Below, in pieces: positions 1 to 8,319 of a DNA stretch of 11,044 bases (position 1 is the stretch's first letter; each line of letters begins with the position of its first letter). A program made the translations under genes and the position numbers. The notes beneath the pieces are model-generated. The model worked only from the letters and a program-made list of their open reading frames with translations, was not told the origin of the DNA and searched no databases. Origin of the DNA: an uncultured Cyanobium sp. (GTDB lineage: Bacteria; Cyanobacteriota; Cyanobacteriia; PCC-6307; Cyanobiaceae); NCBI GenBank assembly GCA_937919075.1, contig CALFOF010000126.1, forward strand, positions 1 to 11,044. The letters run 5' to 3'.

Positions 1-1452
1 TTGATTCTTCGCACCCATATACGGCGGATTGGCCACGACGACGTGATACCGCTGCGTCAGCGCCTCAGCTTGATCAAGCACCCGCAGCACCTTCCCATGC
101 GTTTCACTCAGAAAAAGCTGCCCCCCCAAGTCTTTCGTCTCAATAGCATCTCGCACAAACCTCAAGCTGCCTTCATCCAGGCACGGCTGAATCAGCGAGC
201 CGAAGGTCTTCGCCTCCTCAAACTGGCGCAGCAGCTTGAACAGGCTCTGGTCGAACAGGTCGCCAATGCCGAGGGCGTCGATGTAGTCGTTGAGTTCGTC
301 CCCTTCAAACTGCACGTTTTGCAGCTCAAGGATCTGGGGCCGCACCAGCTGCTCTGGCTGGAAGAACCGCCGCGATTGCTCCCGTGCTTTGAACACCAGG
401 GCGAGCTCGGCGAGCTGGGCGGCGCGCGGGCAGATCTCCAGGCCGATCAGGTTGTGCCGCAGGATCAGGGCGGGGATTTCGCTGGGCGCGTAGCCCTCTT
501 CGGCGTAGATCAGGCTGAGCAGATCAAAGGCATAGGTGAGCATGTGCCCGCTGCCGCAGGCGGGATCGAGCAGCTTGATCTCTTCGGGCTTGGTGATCCT
601 GAGAACGTCCGTTTCGGCTTCGCCCTCGATGTAATAAGGCATCTGCTCGCGCAGCCTGGAGCTGGGGCGGTTCAGCAGCCACAAGCGGCCCAGGGAGGTC
701 TCCACCAGGTAGCGCACGATCCAGTGCGGTGTGAACAGCTGGGTCACCGCTGGGATGTCTTCGGTGGGCACCGCTTTCTTGCGGGCCATCACTTCATCTT
801 TCTTTTCTGCGATATAGAACTGATAGAGCCAGCCCAGCAGCTCCACGTCGTCGCAGTCGGCGTCGCTGATCGCCGTTCGGAAGCCCGCCGCGATTGAGCC
901 TTCCGTGAGCAGGTCGTCGGGCAGCAGCAGTTCGGTGGCATCGTCGAGCCCTTCAAACAGGTTCGGCAGCAACTGGTGATAGAAGCGGCACACCGCCAGC
1001 ACCAGCTCCCGCACCACCTCTCCCTGGGGGTCAGCGCCTGGGATCGCCGTGGGGATCTGGCCATCGAGCAGCTGGTTCAGCCGCGTGTCCTGGCTATGGG
1101 GCTTCAGCTCCGCCGGCAGCTGCCCGTTGCGCATCAGCTTCAGCAGCTCCGGTTGGGTGTCCGCCTCCGTGGCCGGCATCAGCACCTTGCAGCCAAACGG
1201 ATGCCAGCCCCTGGCATCGAGATAACGCAGCGCCGCCAGCCGGTTGAACCAGCTGTAGGCCACCCGCTCCAGCAGTTCCTGACGGTTCGTCTGCTCCTGG
1301 TGGCGCAGGTCGGCGATCTGGCGCGCCTGGGTGGTGAGCGTGTCCGGCGTTTGGCTGTGGAGCAGCCGCTCCAGCTTCAGGCCCACCGCCGCGATCAGCT
1401 GCCGCCGCATCGCCGGGGCGAAGGTTTTGAGGCGGGCGGTGTTGAGGGGCAT
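1..1452 (-). CDS. pglX: BREX-1 adenine-specific DNA methyltransferase PglX, N-terminal 484 residues (partial, runs off left edge)
   Basis: PglX is the BREX methyltransferase. It transfers a methyl group from S-adenosylmethionine to adenine in a short non-palindromic site, marking host DNA as self. The frame is open from the ATG at 1452 to base 1 with no stop. The N-terminus (MPLNTARLKTFAPAMRRQLI) has the usual PglX form. Next come the conserved stretch VTQLFTPHWIVRYLVETSLG, the SAM-binding motif I DPACGSG at residues 296-302, and the catalytic motif IV NPPY at 475-478, only a few codons from the edge. Full PglX proteins are about 1,200 residues, so roughly 60% is missing, including the target-recognition part. 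No clear ribosome-binding site is visible. The start follows 61 bases after the ATPase stop and was chosen on N-terminal resemblance to the family. A run of seven G on the coding strand (127-121) is kept in frame. Identification is very secure; the exact start is less so. Confidence 0.96.
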   Translation of the reverse strand, partial: MPLNTARLKTFAPAMRRQLIAAVGLKLERLLHSQTPDTLTTQARQIADLRHQEQTNRQELLERVAYSWFNRLAALRYLDARGWHPFGCKVLMPATEADTQPELLKLMRNGQLPAELKPHSQDTRLNQLLDGQIPTAIPGADPQGEVVRELVLAVCRFYHQLLPNLFEGLDDATELLLPDDLLTEGSIAAGFRTAISDADCDDVELLGWLYQFYIAEKKDEVMARKKAVPTEDIPAVTQLFTPHWIVRYLVETSLGRLWLLNRPSSRLREQMPYYIEGEAETDVLRITKPEEIKLLDPACGSGHMLTYAFDLLSLIYAEEGYAPSEIPALILRHNLIGLEICPRAAQLAELALVFKAREQSRRFFQPEQLVRPQILELQNVQFEGDELNDYIDALGIGDLFDQSLFKLLRQFEEAKTFGSLIQPCLDEGSLRFVRDAIETKDLGGQLFLSETHGKVLRVLDQAEALTQRYHVVVANPPYMGAKNQ

Positions 1453-1513
1453 GGGGCTGGCAACAGGCGACCAGGGGATCAGGGGGAGAAGCGCAGGAGA
1501 ACCGACTTGGGGC

Positions 1514-2992
1514 TCAAGGGCTCGCAGCTGAGAGCTCAGGCAGCAGGCCTGCCGTGAGATCGACCAGCGACTCGGGCAGGTAGCCCTTCGCTTCGATCGC
1601 CAGGCGTTCCTCGGGAGTCAGCGACGGTGCCAGGGCCACCTTCTCGACCTGCCAGCCGGCGAAGCGCGGGAAGGCCTTCAAGAACCGAGCCACATGACCG
1701 TCAAACCGACCCAGATCCGCCACCAGAGCTGTTGATGAGCGCTTGCAGCTGCCGAGCCGCAGGCGCTGATGGGTGTCATCGAGGGCCACCAGGTCGATCT
1801 CGGTGTCGCTGCGGTCCCACCAGCCCTCGATGCGGGACGTGAGGGGGAAATCCCCCAGTCCCTTGCGGCTGCGTTCCTCGTAGAGCTGGCCCACCAGCCG
1901 CTCGAGCCCATGGCCCTCGGCGGTCATCAGCCGCTGATCCGCTTGTTCCACCAGGACACTCAGAGGGCGGAAGTTGATGGCGGCCGTCGGCACGGCCAGC
2001 GCATCCAGCCAGCTGCGCAAAAAGTTGTCGCTGATCGTGTAGCGCCCCCTTCTTGCTTTGGCCTTGGCGAACACCGGCAGCCGCTTCTCCACCATTTCGT
2101 ACTTCTCTTCCAGCGTCTTCAGGTAGCCCCCCACCTGGCTGCCGATCTCGGGGGCCACCGAATCGGCATGGGCCTGCAGATCGGCATGGGTGCAACCCGG
2201 GTGGCGGGCCACATACTTGAGCACCAGGTCGTAGCGGCCCCGGAGTTCCCGCAGGAACCAGTTGTCGGCTTCGGTTCGCAGGGGTGAGCTGCTGCTGAAG
2301 AACATCCGCTCCAGCAGCGTTTGCCGATCGGCGGCGATCACCCCCTGCTCGAAGCAGTCGCGGTAGAACTTCGGCACCCCCTCGAACAGATTCCAGAGGA
2401 ACAACAACCGCTCGGGCGTTGTGTCCGCATGGGCCTGCAGCAGTTCGAGCAGCGAGGCGATGTCGAGATGGCCCAGGCTGATCGTGTCGGTGAGGCGCTG
2501 GTAAAGCGGTGCGCTTCGATCTTCCAGCAGCGCCTGCATCTCCGTGTGCAGGGAGCCCAGCACGATCAGGCCGCCCCTGGCCTCGGGTGTGGCGGCCAGC
2601 CGATCCACCACCGACTGGAGTTCCGAGGTGAAGGGATACAGCGCCTTGCGGCTGAAGTACTGGAACTCATCGAGCGCCACGATCCAGCCTTCGACGCAGA
2701 GCTCACCGATGCGCACCGCCAGCGACCGGAGGTCGTGGGGCAGAGGTGCGCTCACCCCGAAGTTCTCCATGAAGTCGCGGGCCGTGCTCACCACACCGGC
2801 AGGATCGGAGTCGGGGATCTGGATGTAGAGCACCCGCTCTCGGCGTTCCGGTTTGAGCAGCTCCTGCACCAGGCGTGTCTTACCAATGCGCCGTCGCCCG
2901 GAGATCTGCAGGAAGAACCAGCGGCCCCGCGCGAGCACTGAGGCCAGCTGCGAGCGCTCCTCATGCCTGCCGTAGAACCCCCACTCCGTCAT
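1514..2992 (-). CDS. Accessory AAA ATPase, archaeal-type ATPase_2 fold with DUF234-like C-terminus, inserted in the BREX operon
   Basis: This is a 492-residue P-loop ATPase. Walker A is GRRRIGKT (residues 32-39) and Walker B is IVALDEF, with D108 and E109. A sensor-like LIVLGS strand (142-147) is followed by YQRLTDTISL. This order is typical of the ATPase_2 (PF01637) family. Residues about 255-335 look like a winged helix (YVARHPGCTHADL, then YTISDNFLRSWLDAL). Residues about 360-420 resemble the DUF234 nuclease-like tail: WWDRSDTEIDLVAL, then GSCKRS. In that tail the usual G-E-x-K motif reads G-S-C-K (S415, K417), so a nuclease-type glutamate appears lost. An ATG at 2992 (MTEWGFYGRHEERSQL) is preferred over the TTG two codons upstream. 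The gene is not a standard BREX component. Its position between brxC and pglX, on the same strand, suggests an accessory defence or regulatory role, which is inference. The family is certain enough; the function and partners are unknown. Confidence 0.9.
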   Translation of the reverse strand: MTEWGFYGRHEERSQLASVLARGRWFFLQISGRRRIGKTRLVQELLKPERRERVLYIQIPDSDPAGVVSTARDFMENFGVSAPLPHDLRSLAVRIGELCVEGWIVALDEFQYFSRKALYPFTSELQSVVDRLAATPEARGGLIVLGSLHTEMQALLEDRSAPLYQRLTDTISLGHLDIASLLELLQAHADTTPERLLFLWNLFEGVPKFYRDCFEQGVIAADRQTLLERMFFSSSSPLRTEADNWFLRELRGRYDLVLKYVARHPGCTHADLQAHADSVAPEIGSQVGGYLKTLEEKYEMVEKRLPVFAKAKARRGRYTISDNFLRSWLDALAVPTAAINFRPLSVLVEQADQRLMTAEGHGLERLVGQLYEERSRKGLGDFPLTSRIEGWWDRSDTEIDLVALDDTHQRLRLGSCKRSSTALVADLGRFDGHVARFLKAFPRFAGWQVEKVALAPSLTPEERLAIEAKGYLPESLVDLTAGLLPELSAASP

Positions 2993-3016
2993 TCGCAAAA
3001 TTACTTATTTTCGTTT

Positions 3017-3045
3017 ATATTAGCGGCCCAACTCAGTGCTGCCAC
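3017..3045 (-). promoter_or_regulatory. Possible internal promoter ahead of the accessory ATPase
   Basis: The 67-base gap between the brxC stop and the ATPase start is the only gap upstream of pglX that is clearly AT-rich. Read on the minus strand it contains GTGGCA (3045-3040; 4 of 6 matches to TTGACA), a 17-base spacer, and TAATAT (3022-3017; 4 of 6 matches to TATAAT). A transcript would start about 18 bases before the ATG at 2992. It would let the ATPase and pglX be transcribed separately from brxABC. No ribosome-binding site is evident. Both boxes are imperfect, so this is a weak prediction. Confidence 0.35.
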
Positions 3046-3059
3046 TGTTTTTGGGTGGG

Positions 3060-6000
3060 TCACAGGCTGATCCGGTGCCCCTGATCCAGCTCCGCCTGGG
3101 CCGCCACCCGCAACGCCTCCAGCCATTGCTGCAGCTCCTCGGCGTTGGTGATCTGGCCGAGCGGAAAGCTCGGCCGCAGGCTCGCCGCTGGCACCACCGT
3201 GATCCGTACAGCCGGAGCATCAGCTGGGGCGGCGAGGGCCGCCACCCGTTGCAGCTGGTCCGGCACATCCACGGACTGGAAGCGATTGAGCCGCAGCTGC
3301 ACCCGTGCGGGCTGCTCCGCTGCCGCCACCTGCTGTTTCACCTGCTCCGTGCTGGCCAGCACCTGCGCTTGCTGCTCAGGCGCCAGCATCTGGAAATCGG
3401 CGCCAGCCTTGAGCTTCTCTTCCTGCGCCGCGATCTCGGCCAGGGCTTCAGAGCGCACCCGCTGCAATCGTTCTTCCACCAGTTTCTCCAGGGTGGCGAT
3501 CGCCCCGGAAGCCTCTGGTAGCAAGGCACCGCGATAGGGCGCAGGGCTCTGCAGCACCCGCTCCAACGTCGCCACCGGCGTGCTGGGCAGTTCGATCAGG
3601 TCGTCGCCATAACGGTCCAGGAAGCTGCGCACCTTCTCGTACACCAACCTCTGGTTGCCCTTCAGGAACGCCTTGATCGGCGTGAGCGTGTCCTCCAACT
3701 GATCCAGCAATTCACCTGTGAACAGGGCCTGCTGGTTCAACAGGTACGAGTCGTCTTTGCCGCTCAGCTCCCGCACCCGCGCAGCAATCGGCGCCACAGC
3801 CGCCACAAAGGGATAGCGCTCCTGCTGGCTGGCGATGGCATCGAGCGCGCTGGCTTCTCTCGCGAGCGCCTCCCGCACCGCCGTGGCGGTGGTGCGCGAA
3901 TCAGTGCCGCTGCTCGCCACCCCGAAGAACTCCTGGTGGAAGCGCTTGAGAGTGTTGATGGCCGCAGGATCGAACACCTCCTGCTTGCGCACCAGCACCA
4001 GGCCCTGGCGGCGGCTGTTGGTGAGCGCATCGATCACCTCATGGGGGCTGAGGATCTCCTTCTCGCGCAGCTCCACCTTGCCCAGGCGGAACAATCGGCC
4101 CAGGAAGGTGAGCGTTGCCCAGGGGCTCCAGCCGTATGGCCGGGCTTCAAACACCCGGATCAGATCCGCCGCAGAGGTGCGCTCCCCTTCCAGCTTCTGG
4201 CGGCGGCTCACTTCGGTGAGCACCTCCTGCTCGGCTTCTGAGAGCTGCAGCTCACTGCCAGCCAGCAGGTCGTCCTGCTCCTGCACCACCCGCATCAAGG
4301 TGCCTTCGTTGTGGTGCTGTTTCACCATCCGCAGCTTGGGGTAGGCCGAGCGGATCAACTCCTGATAGGCCTTGGAGAAGCGGTTCTGGGGATCGCCTTC
4401 CCCCACCTCCAGCCGCCTGCCGTTCACCACCAGCGGGGCCCGCCGCAGCGCCTCCCCAGCCAATCGGGTGATCTCACTGCGGCGCGTGCTGTTCTGGCGG
4501 CCCCGCTGGGCCAGGATTTCGCGCAGCATCTCGTCGTCGCCGCCGGAGTTCTGCTTGATGTATTTCTCGGTTTTCAGATAGGTGCGGATCAGATCCGTGA
4601 GCCGCCCCTCGGGCGGCAGGATCACCATCAGATCGGCGCGGCCCATGTTCTGGGCGATCAGCACAGCCTCCTGGCCGAAATTGGGATGTTCGGTGGTGAC
4701 CACGTTCACAGCAACGTCGTCGGGCTTGCCCTTCACCAGGTTGTCGTCGATCTTCTGGGCAAAGGCGTAATCCTGGTTGTTGTCTTCAAAGCGGATCTTG
4801 TTGGTGCGCAGCACGTCGTTGAAGATCGTGGTCTGCAGGGCAGCCATCACCTGGGAATCTTCCACCGTGGTGGTTTTGATCTCCTGCTCCACATCCTTTT
4901 CTTTATCGGTGAGGAATTCAAACAACTCACCACTGCGTTGCAGGTAGCTCTGGCTTTCCAGATTGCGCAGGGCTTCTTTCACCTGCTGCTCATGGGCACG
5001 GATATCAAGATCAGGCCGATCAATCAGCAGGATCGCGATGTTGCGGGGTGATGCCTTGAAGGGAGCCACCCACTTCAGCAGGAACAGGGCCTTGAGGAGG
5101 CGCAGCTCCAGTGGCGGCACCTGGCGTTCCGCCAGCACCATCGTTTGCTGCTTGTCCCCACGGATCACATCACGGATGCCGTCGTAAAGCTGATCGAAGC
5201 TGGCGAGCTGACCGATCGGCAGGTGCATGATCGCCTTTGCCACCTCCTGGAACACTGAAAGCATCGAGCGTTCACCCACGGCCATGTTGCGGCCGCCGAA
5301 CACGTTGTGAACAGACAGGGTCTGCAGGGCCTGCTGGAACAGATTCAGCTGATAGGGGTGGAAGGGGTAAAGGCCACAGAAGGCCTGGCAGTCGGCCCAG
5401 CCCTTGAGCTGCACGGCGCCATCACCGAAACGGAACAGGGTCTGAAGGTTGTCTTTCTCCAGCTCATAAATGGAGATCAGTTCCTGGGGTTCCACCGGCT
5501 CCTTCTCCAGCAGCCGCCGCTGAATCACCTCCTGCACATCGGCGCTGGCCAGGGTGAGCTTGGTGCGGAAGCGGCCCTGGATCTTGCTGAGATCATCGGC
5601 CTGGCGCACTTTCTCCTCCCCCAGGATTCCCTCCAGATCCGCCTGGGAGGTCACGAACACACTCGCGCGGCCATTGGTGGCTGTCGCCAGGCTTTCCACC
5701 ACGGTCTGCAGGTTGAGCAGACGGCTGCGGTCTTGGCCGATGAACTGGCCGGCTTCATCCACAAAGAAATTGAGCCGGCAGCCCGGTGGCTGGCTTTCCA
5801 GATACTCCTTGACGCGCTCTGCCAATCCTTCAATGGAGAGGCGGTAGTCGGCTTTGGCCTCGCCGATCACCTTCATGGCTTCTTCTGAGCTGGTGGAGAA
5901 CAGCTCGGCGTAGGCGCGGGCGAAGGCGCTCTTGGTCACGGTGGCCACGGCTTCGCGGTCGTTCTCCCAGCTGCGGCTGTTGAGCCGCAGATAGGTGTCT

Positions 6001-6545
6001 TTGAACGCACCGAACACACCGCGCTTGTCGAGGTCATGCTCGAAGCGGGCGATGTAGCCCTGGTTGCCGTAGTAGCCCTGCAGCTCGTTCAGCACCTTCA
6101 TGAACACTTCAAGGATCGGGGCGCTGTGCTCGCCGCCGATGCCGTCGTACTTCTGATCGATGTTGAACAGCACGCTGCGCGCCGGCGTGGTGATCGCCTT
6201 GCGCAGGTTGGCCTTGATGATCTCGTCCTCTACCTTTGGCAGCAGGATGTCGGCTGGCCGTTCGCTGGCCGGTCCCACACGCCGGTCACTGTCGAGCAGC
6301 AACGACAGAATCTTCAGCAGGTGTGATTTCCCGCAGCCGAAGAAGCCTGAAATCCACACCCCATTGGCCGTGGGATTGTCGAGGTAGCAGTCCACAAAGG
6401 CTCCCAGGCCCTTGAGCACATCACGGGTGATCACATACTCATCAAGCTCCACCTTCAAGTTGCGCTCGTCGTCGGCCTTGATCACCCCATCAATCGGGCG
6501 ATCAACCGGCTTGGCAAAGAGCTCGCGGATCGTGGCGGCAGTCAT
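3060..6545 (-). CDS. brxC: BREX system P-loop ATPase BrxC
   Basis: This 1,161-residue protein is the large P-loop component of BREX, of normal length for the family (about 1,200). It is needed for both host methylation and phage blocking, and is thought to drive an ATP-dependent step on DNA or within the BREX complex. Walker A is GFFGCGKS at residues 67-74, within WISGFFGCGKSHLLK. Walker B is LNFFVDE at 258-264, followed by GQFIG. A sensor-like strand RASVFVTSQADL lies at about 293-304. The N-terminal IRELFAKPVDRPIDGVIKAD is characteristic of BrxC. The C-terminal third contains long charged, Glu/Gln/Ala-rich stretches likely to form coiled coil (about residues 990-1090). Its ATG overlaps the brxB stop by 4 bases (ATGA), implying translational coupling. 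The frame is intact throughout. A cyanobacterial-type HIP1 octamer lies inside it at 3496-3503. Confidence 0.97.
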   Translation of the reverse strand: MTAATIRELFAKPVDRPIDGVIKADDERNLKVELDEYVITRDVLKGLGAFVDCYLDNPTANGVWISGFFGCGKSHLLKILSLLLDSDRRVGPASERPADILLPKVEDEIIKANLRKAITTPARSVLFNIDQKYDGIGGEHSAPILEVFMKVLNELQGYYGNQGYIARFEHDLDKRGVFGAFKDTYLRLNSRSWENDREAVATVTKSAFARAYAELFSTSSEEAMKVIGEAKADYRLSIEGLAERVKEYLESQPPGCRLNFFVDEAGQFIGQDRSRLLNLQTVVESLATATNGRASVFVTSQADLEGILGEEKVRQADDLSKIQGRFRTKLTLASADVQEVIQRRLLEKEPVEPQELISIYELEKDNLQTLFRFGDGAVQLKGWADCQAFCGLYPFHPYQLNLFQQALQTLSVHNVFGGRNMAVGERSMLSVFQEVAKAIMHLPIGQLASFDQLYDGIRDVIRGDKQQTMVLAERQVPPLELRLLKALFLLKWVAPFKASPRNIAILLIDRPDLDIRAHEQQVKEALRNLESQSYLQRSGELFEFLTDKEKDVEQEIKTTTVEDSQVMAALQTTIFNDVLRTNKIRFEDNNQDYAFAQKIDDNLVKGKPDDVAVNVVTTEHPNFGQEAVLIAQNMGRADLMVILPPEGRLTDLIRTYLKTEKYIKQNSGGDDEMLREILAQRGRQNSTRRSEITRLAGEALRRAPLVVNGRRLEVGEGDPQNRFSKAYQELIRSAYPKLRMVKQHHNEGTLMRVVQEQDDLLAGSELQLSEAEQEVLTEVSRRQKLEGERTSAADLIRVFEARPYGWSPWATLTFLGRLFRLGKVELREKEILSPHEVIDALTNSRRQGLVLVRKQEVFDPAAINTLKRFHQEFFGVASSGTDSRTTATAVREALAREASALDAIASQQERYPFVAAVAPIAARVRELSGKDDSYLLNQQALFTGELLDQLEDTLTPIKAFLKGNQRLVYEKVRSFLDRYGDDLIELPSTPVATLERVLQSPAPYRGALLPEASGAIATLEKLVEERLQRVRSEALAEIAAQEEKLKAGADFQMLAPEQQAQVLASTEQVKQQVAAAEQPARVQLRLNRFQSVDVPDQLQRVAALAAPADAPAVRITVVPAASLRPSFPLGQITNAEELQQWLEALRVAAQAELDQGHRISL

Positions 6546-7159
6546 GAGCTCGGGGTGTCGAAGTAGGCGAGGTTGGTGGCGCGGTAGTGAGCGTTGTAGA
6601 TCTTGGTGCTGGGCGTGCTACCGAACAGGCGCAGATAGGAGCCGCCATCGGCATCCTGTGAATACTCGCCGGGAAAGAAGATCACCACCGGATGCCTCAC
6701 CATTTCCGGTTGCAGGGCCTCAATCACAGCGTGGGTGCGCAGGAAGGGATAGATCCGGCCGGAACCTGTGATCAAGGTGAGCTGGGGGTTCTTGCCAATG
6801 GCTGTCATCAACTTCGGCACCAGCTCCTTGCTGGGCTCCGACACGTTCTGCAGGGTTTCGAACAGGGCGCTCTTGCTCCAACTCGACTCTTCCTTCAGCA
6901 CGGTGTCGAGATAGCCCTTTTCCTCAAGCAGCTCAATCACCAGATCAAACAGGTCGACGTGGCTGACGCGCAACCCCTCCTGCTTCAGCCCCTGAAGCAC
7001 CCCTTTCACGATCCGCCGGAGATCATCTTCTTCTGAGGGGTCGTACGTCTGGATGAAGATCGGGATCTCCTTCGCCAGACCCTTCATCGCCAGGAAGCTG
7101 GGTTGAGACAACACCTGCTTCAAGCGCTGATCCAGGCCTGTGGTGGTTGTGTTGCTCAT
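6542..7159 (-). CDS. brxB: BREX protein BrxB (DUF1788 family)
   Basis: This 205-residue protein matches BrxB in length and in its conserved C-terminal half: PQLTLITGSGRIYPFLRTHA (about residues 125-144), then HPVVIFFPGEYSQ and GSYLRLFG. A tyrosine/arginine stretch (NAHYRATNLAYF) ends it. BrxB is an essential small cytoplasmic BREX factor of unresolved biochemistry; no catalytic residues can be assigned. The ATG at 7159 overlaps the brxA stop by 4 bases, and its own stop overlaps the brxC start in the same way. The three genes are therefore probably coupled in translation and made in fixed ratio. Identification rests on the distinctive motifs and on gene order brxA-brxB-brxC. Confidence 0.95.
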   Translation of the reverse strand: MSNTTTTGLDQRLKQVLSQPSFLAMKGLAKEIPIFIQTYDPSEEDDLRRIVKGVLQGLKQEGLRVSHVDLFDLVIELLEEKGYLDTVLKEESSWSKSALFETLQNVSEPSKELVPKLMTAIGKNPQLTLITGSGRIYPFLRTHAVIEALQPEMVRHPVVIFFPGEYSQDADGGSYLRLFGSTPSTKIYNAHYRATNLAYFDTPSS

Positions 7160-7809
7160 CCTTGGCGCACCCGCCTTGTCGCTTTGCTGGCAACACGTGC
7201 CTGGCTGAACGGTGCGATGAGGAAGCCCGCCAGGAGTGCGGGGTCATCGGCAATCACCAGCTGTTGAACTTCATGCGAGAGCCGCGGGCGCTGCACCGTG
7301 CCCAAGACACCTCCCTTGCCTGGTTTGCCAGCCAGCAATCCCGCCTCCCGCAGCATGTGCAACAGGGTGGAGCGGATCTTCTGCTGGGAAGACGGGGCCA
7401 CCTTGGCCAGCTCGAGGTGGTGGCGTTCCTGCACCTCATAAAACGCCGCCATATCTGAGCGGCGTAGCACCGGATCCAGCCCCGCCAGCTTCTCGGCCAA
7501 CACCTCCTGCGCCACATCCATGGCCAGCTGGATTCGCTTGAGCACCGCCAGCCAGGCCATGGCGGTGCGCTCATTGCTCGCCCCTGTGGCCAGCAGCTCC
7601 AGTTGGGTTGGGGTGAGGGTCTGCAATCGCTGGCGCAGCTCAGACTCCAAGCGCTTGGCCGTACTGGCGGAGCGCGCCTGCAGGGCATTGCGCTGCAGCA
7701 CCTCGGCTTTGGTGCGCTTCCAATCGCCATGCTCCAGGTGGATGCTTGCGATCACGGTGGCGAGTTCGGGCCGGAGGCTGGCCGCGGTGAAGCTGAGGCA
7801 GTACCGCAT
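7156..7809 (-). CDS. brxA: BREX protein BrxA (DUF1819 family)
   Basis: BrxA is a small helical, winged-helix DNA-binding protein of BREX-1. The 217-residue version starting at 7809 (MRYCLSFTAASLRPELATVI) begins with the tyrosine-x-LSFT motif typical of the family. It continues with the family pattern LEHGDWKRTKAEVLQRNALQ, then an STAKRL stretch, a long leucine-rich helical middle, and QQKIRSTLLHMLREAGLL near the C-terminus. That last motif resembles the conserved ST-x-x-K-x-R element of the family. The frame is open further upstream: ATGs at 7875 and 7869, and a TTG at 7944 that would give 262 residues. The added N-terminus does not look conserved, and no Shine-Dalgarno sequence settles the choice. 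brxA is the first gene of the operon and overlaps brxB by 4 bases. Identity is secure; the start is moderately so. Confidence 0.92.
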   Translation of the reverse strand: MRYCLSFTAASLRPELATVIASIHLEHGDWKRTKAEVLQRNALQARSASTAKRLESELRQRLQTLTPTQLELLATGASNERTAMAWLAVLKRIQLAMDVAQEVLAEKLAGLDPVLRRSDMAAFYEVQERHHLELAKVAPSSQQKIRSTLLHMLREAGLLAGKPGKGGVLGTVQRPRLSHEVQQLVIADDPALLAGFLIAPFSQARVASKATRRVRQG

Positions 7810-8319
7810 GGCTCCGACAGCTGCCTCCGCCAACGCCTCCACCCACCTGCTGGGCCTTGATCCTGGCATCGCCATGGTGGCCACCACATCCAACAAAACA
7901 GGCCCCCATCTCGTTTCACGCCCACGCAAGCTATGGACATTCAACGGATTGCGGTCCGTGTCTCGTGCGAAATACCAGATTCCTGCGACCAGCAGCCTTC
8001 AGCAAAAGAACCTTGCCGTGGCCTTCTAGCTGTGCATTCCCCCCAGGTTGTTCATCCCAGCAGCTGAGCGCTCACTTCTCCTCTGTTGATTCAGGCCCGC
8101 CCAGGTGTGATCTGGGTGATGGCATCAGTACAACCAGAAAACCGTAAGTGGCGGATAGAACAGCAAACAGCACCGCTGTCGCTGTTGCTTGGCCACAGGC
8201 GTGGCTGAGCTCTAGGCCACTGGGCCATCCCGTTCAACCTGGCGGTGAGACAGCAGGACCTGGTCAAGTCCACGCACCTGATCAAGGCCGCAGGCATGGA
8301 ACAGAACAAACTTTGAAAT
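7810..8319 (+). other. Region upstream of brxA without a supported gene
   Basis: About 500 bases between the brxA start and the tRNA-associated hairpin. The BREX promoter should lie here on the minus strand, but I see no convincing -35/-10 pair. Short open frames exist on both strands; none resembles a known family. A plus-strand frame at 8107-8316 reads as plausible protein apart from one in-frame TGA, and may be a gene relic. Confidence 0.5.

Noticed and set aside
3034..3052. Small hairpin CAGTG-n4-CACTG followed by five T on the plus strand, terminator-like.
   Set aside because: The stem is only 5 base pairs and no plus-strand gene ends there; it lies between two minus-strand genes.
1..7159. 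Many long plus-strand open frames opposite the BREX genes (for example 4311-5051, 2321-2941, 976-1557).
   Set aside because: They are antisense shadows in GC-rich DNA. Their translations are low-complexity and match no family, whereas the minus strand encodes full motif-bearing BREX proteins.
7810..7944. Extended brxA start (TTG at 7944, or ATG at 7875/7869), giving up to 45 extra residues.
   Set aside because: The added N-terminus does not resemble BrxA, which normally begins at the LSFT motif. ATG at 7809 is preferred, though not proven.
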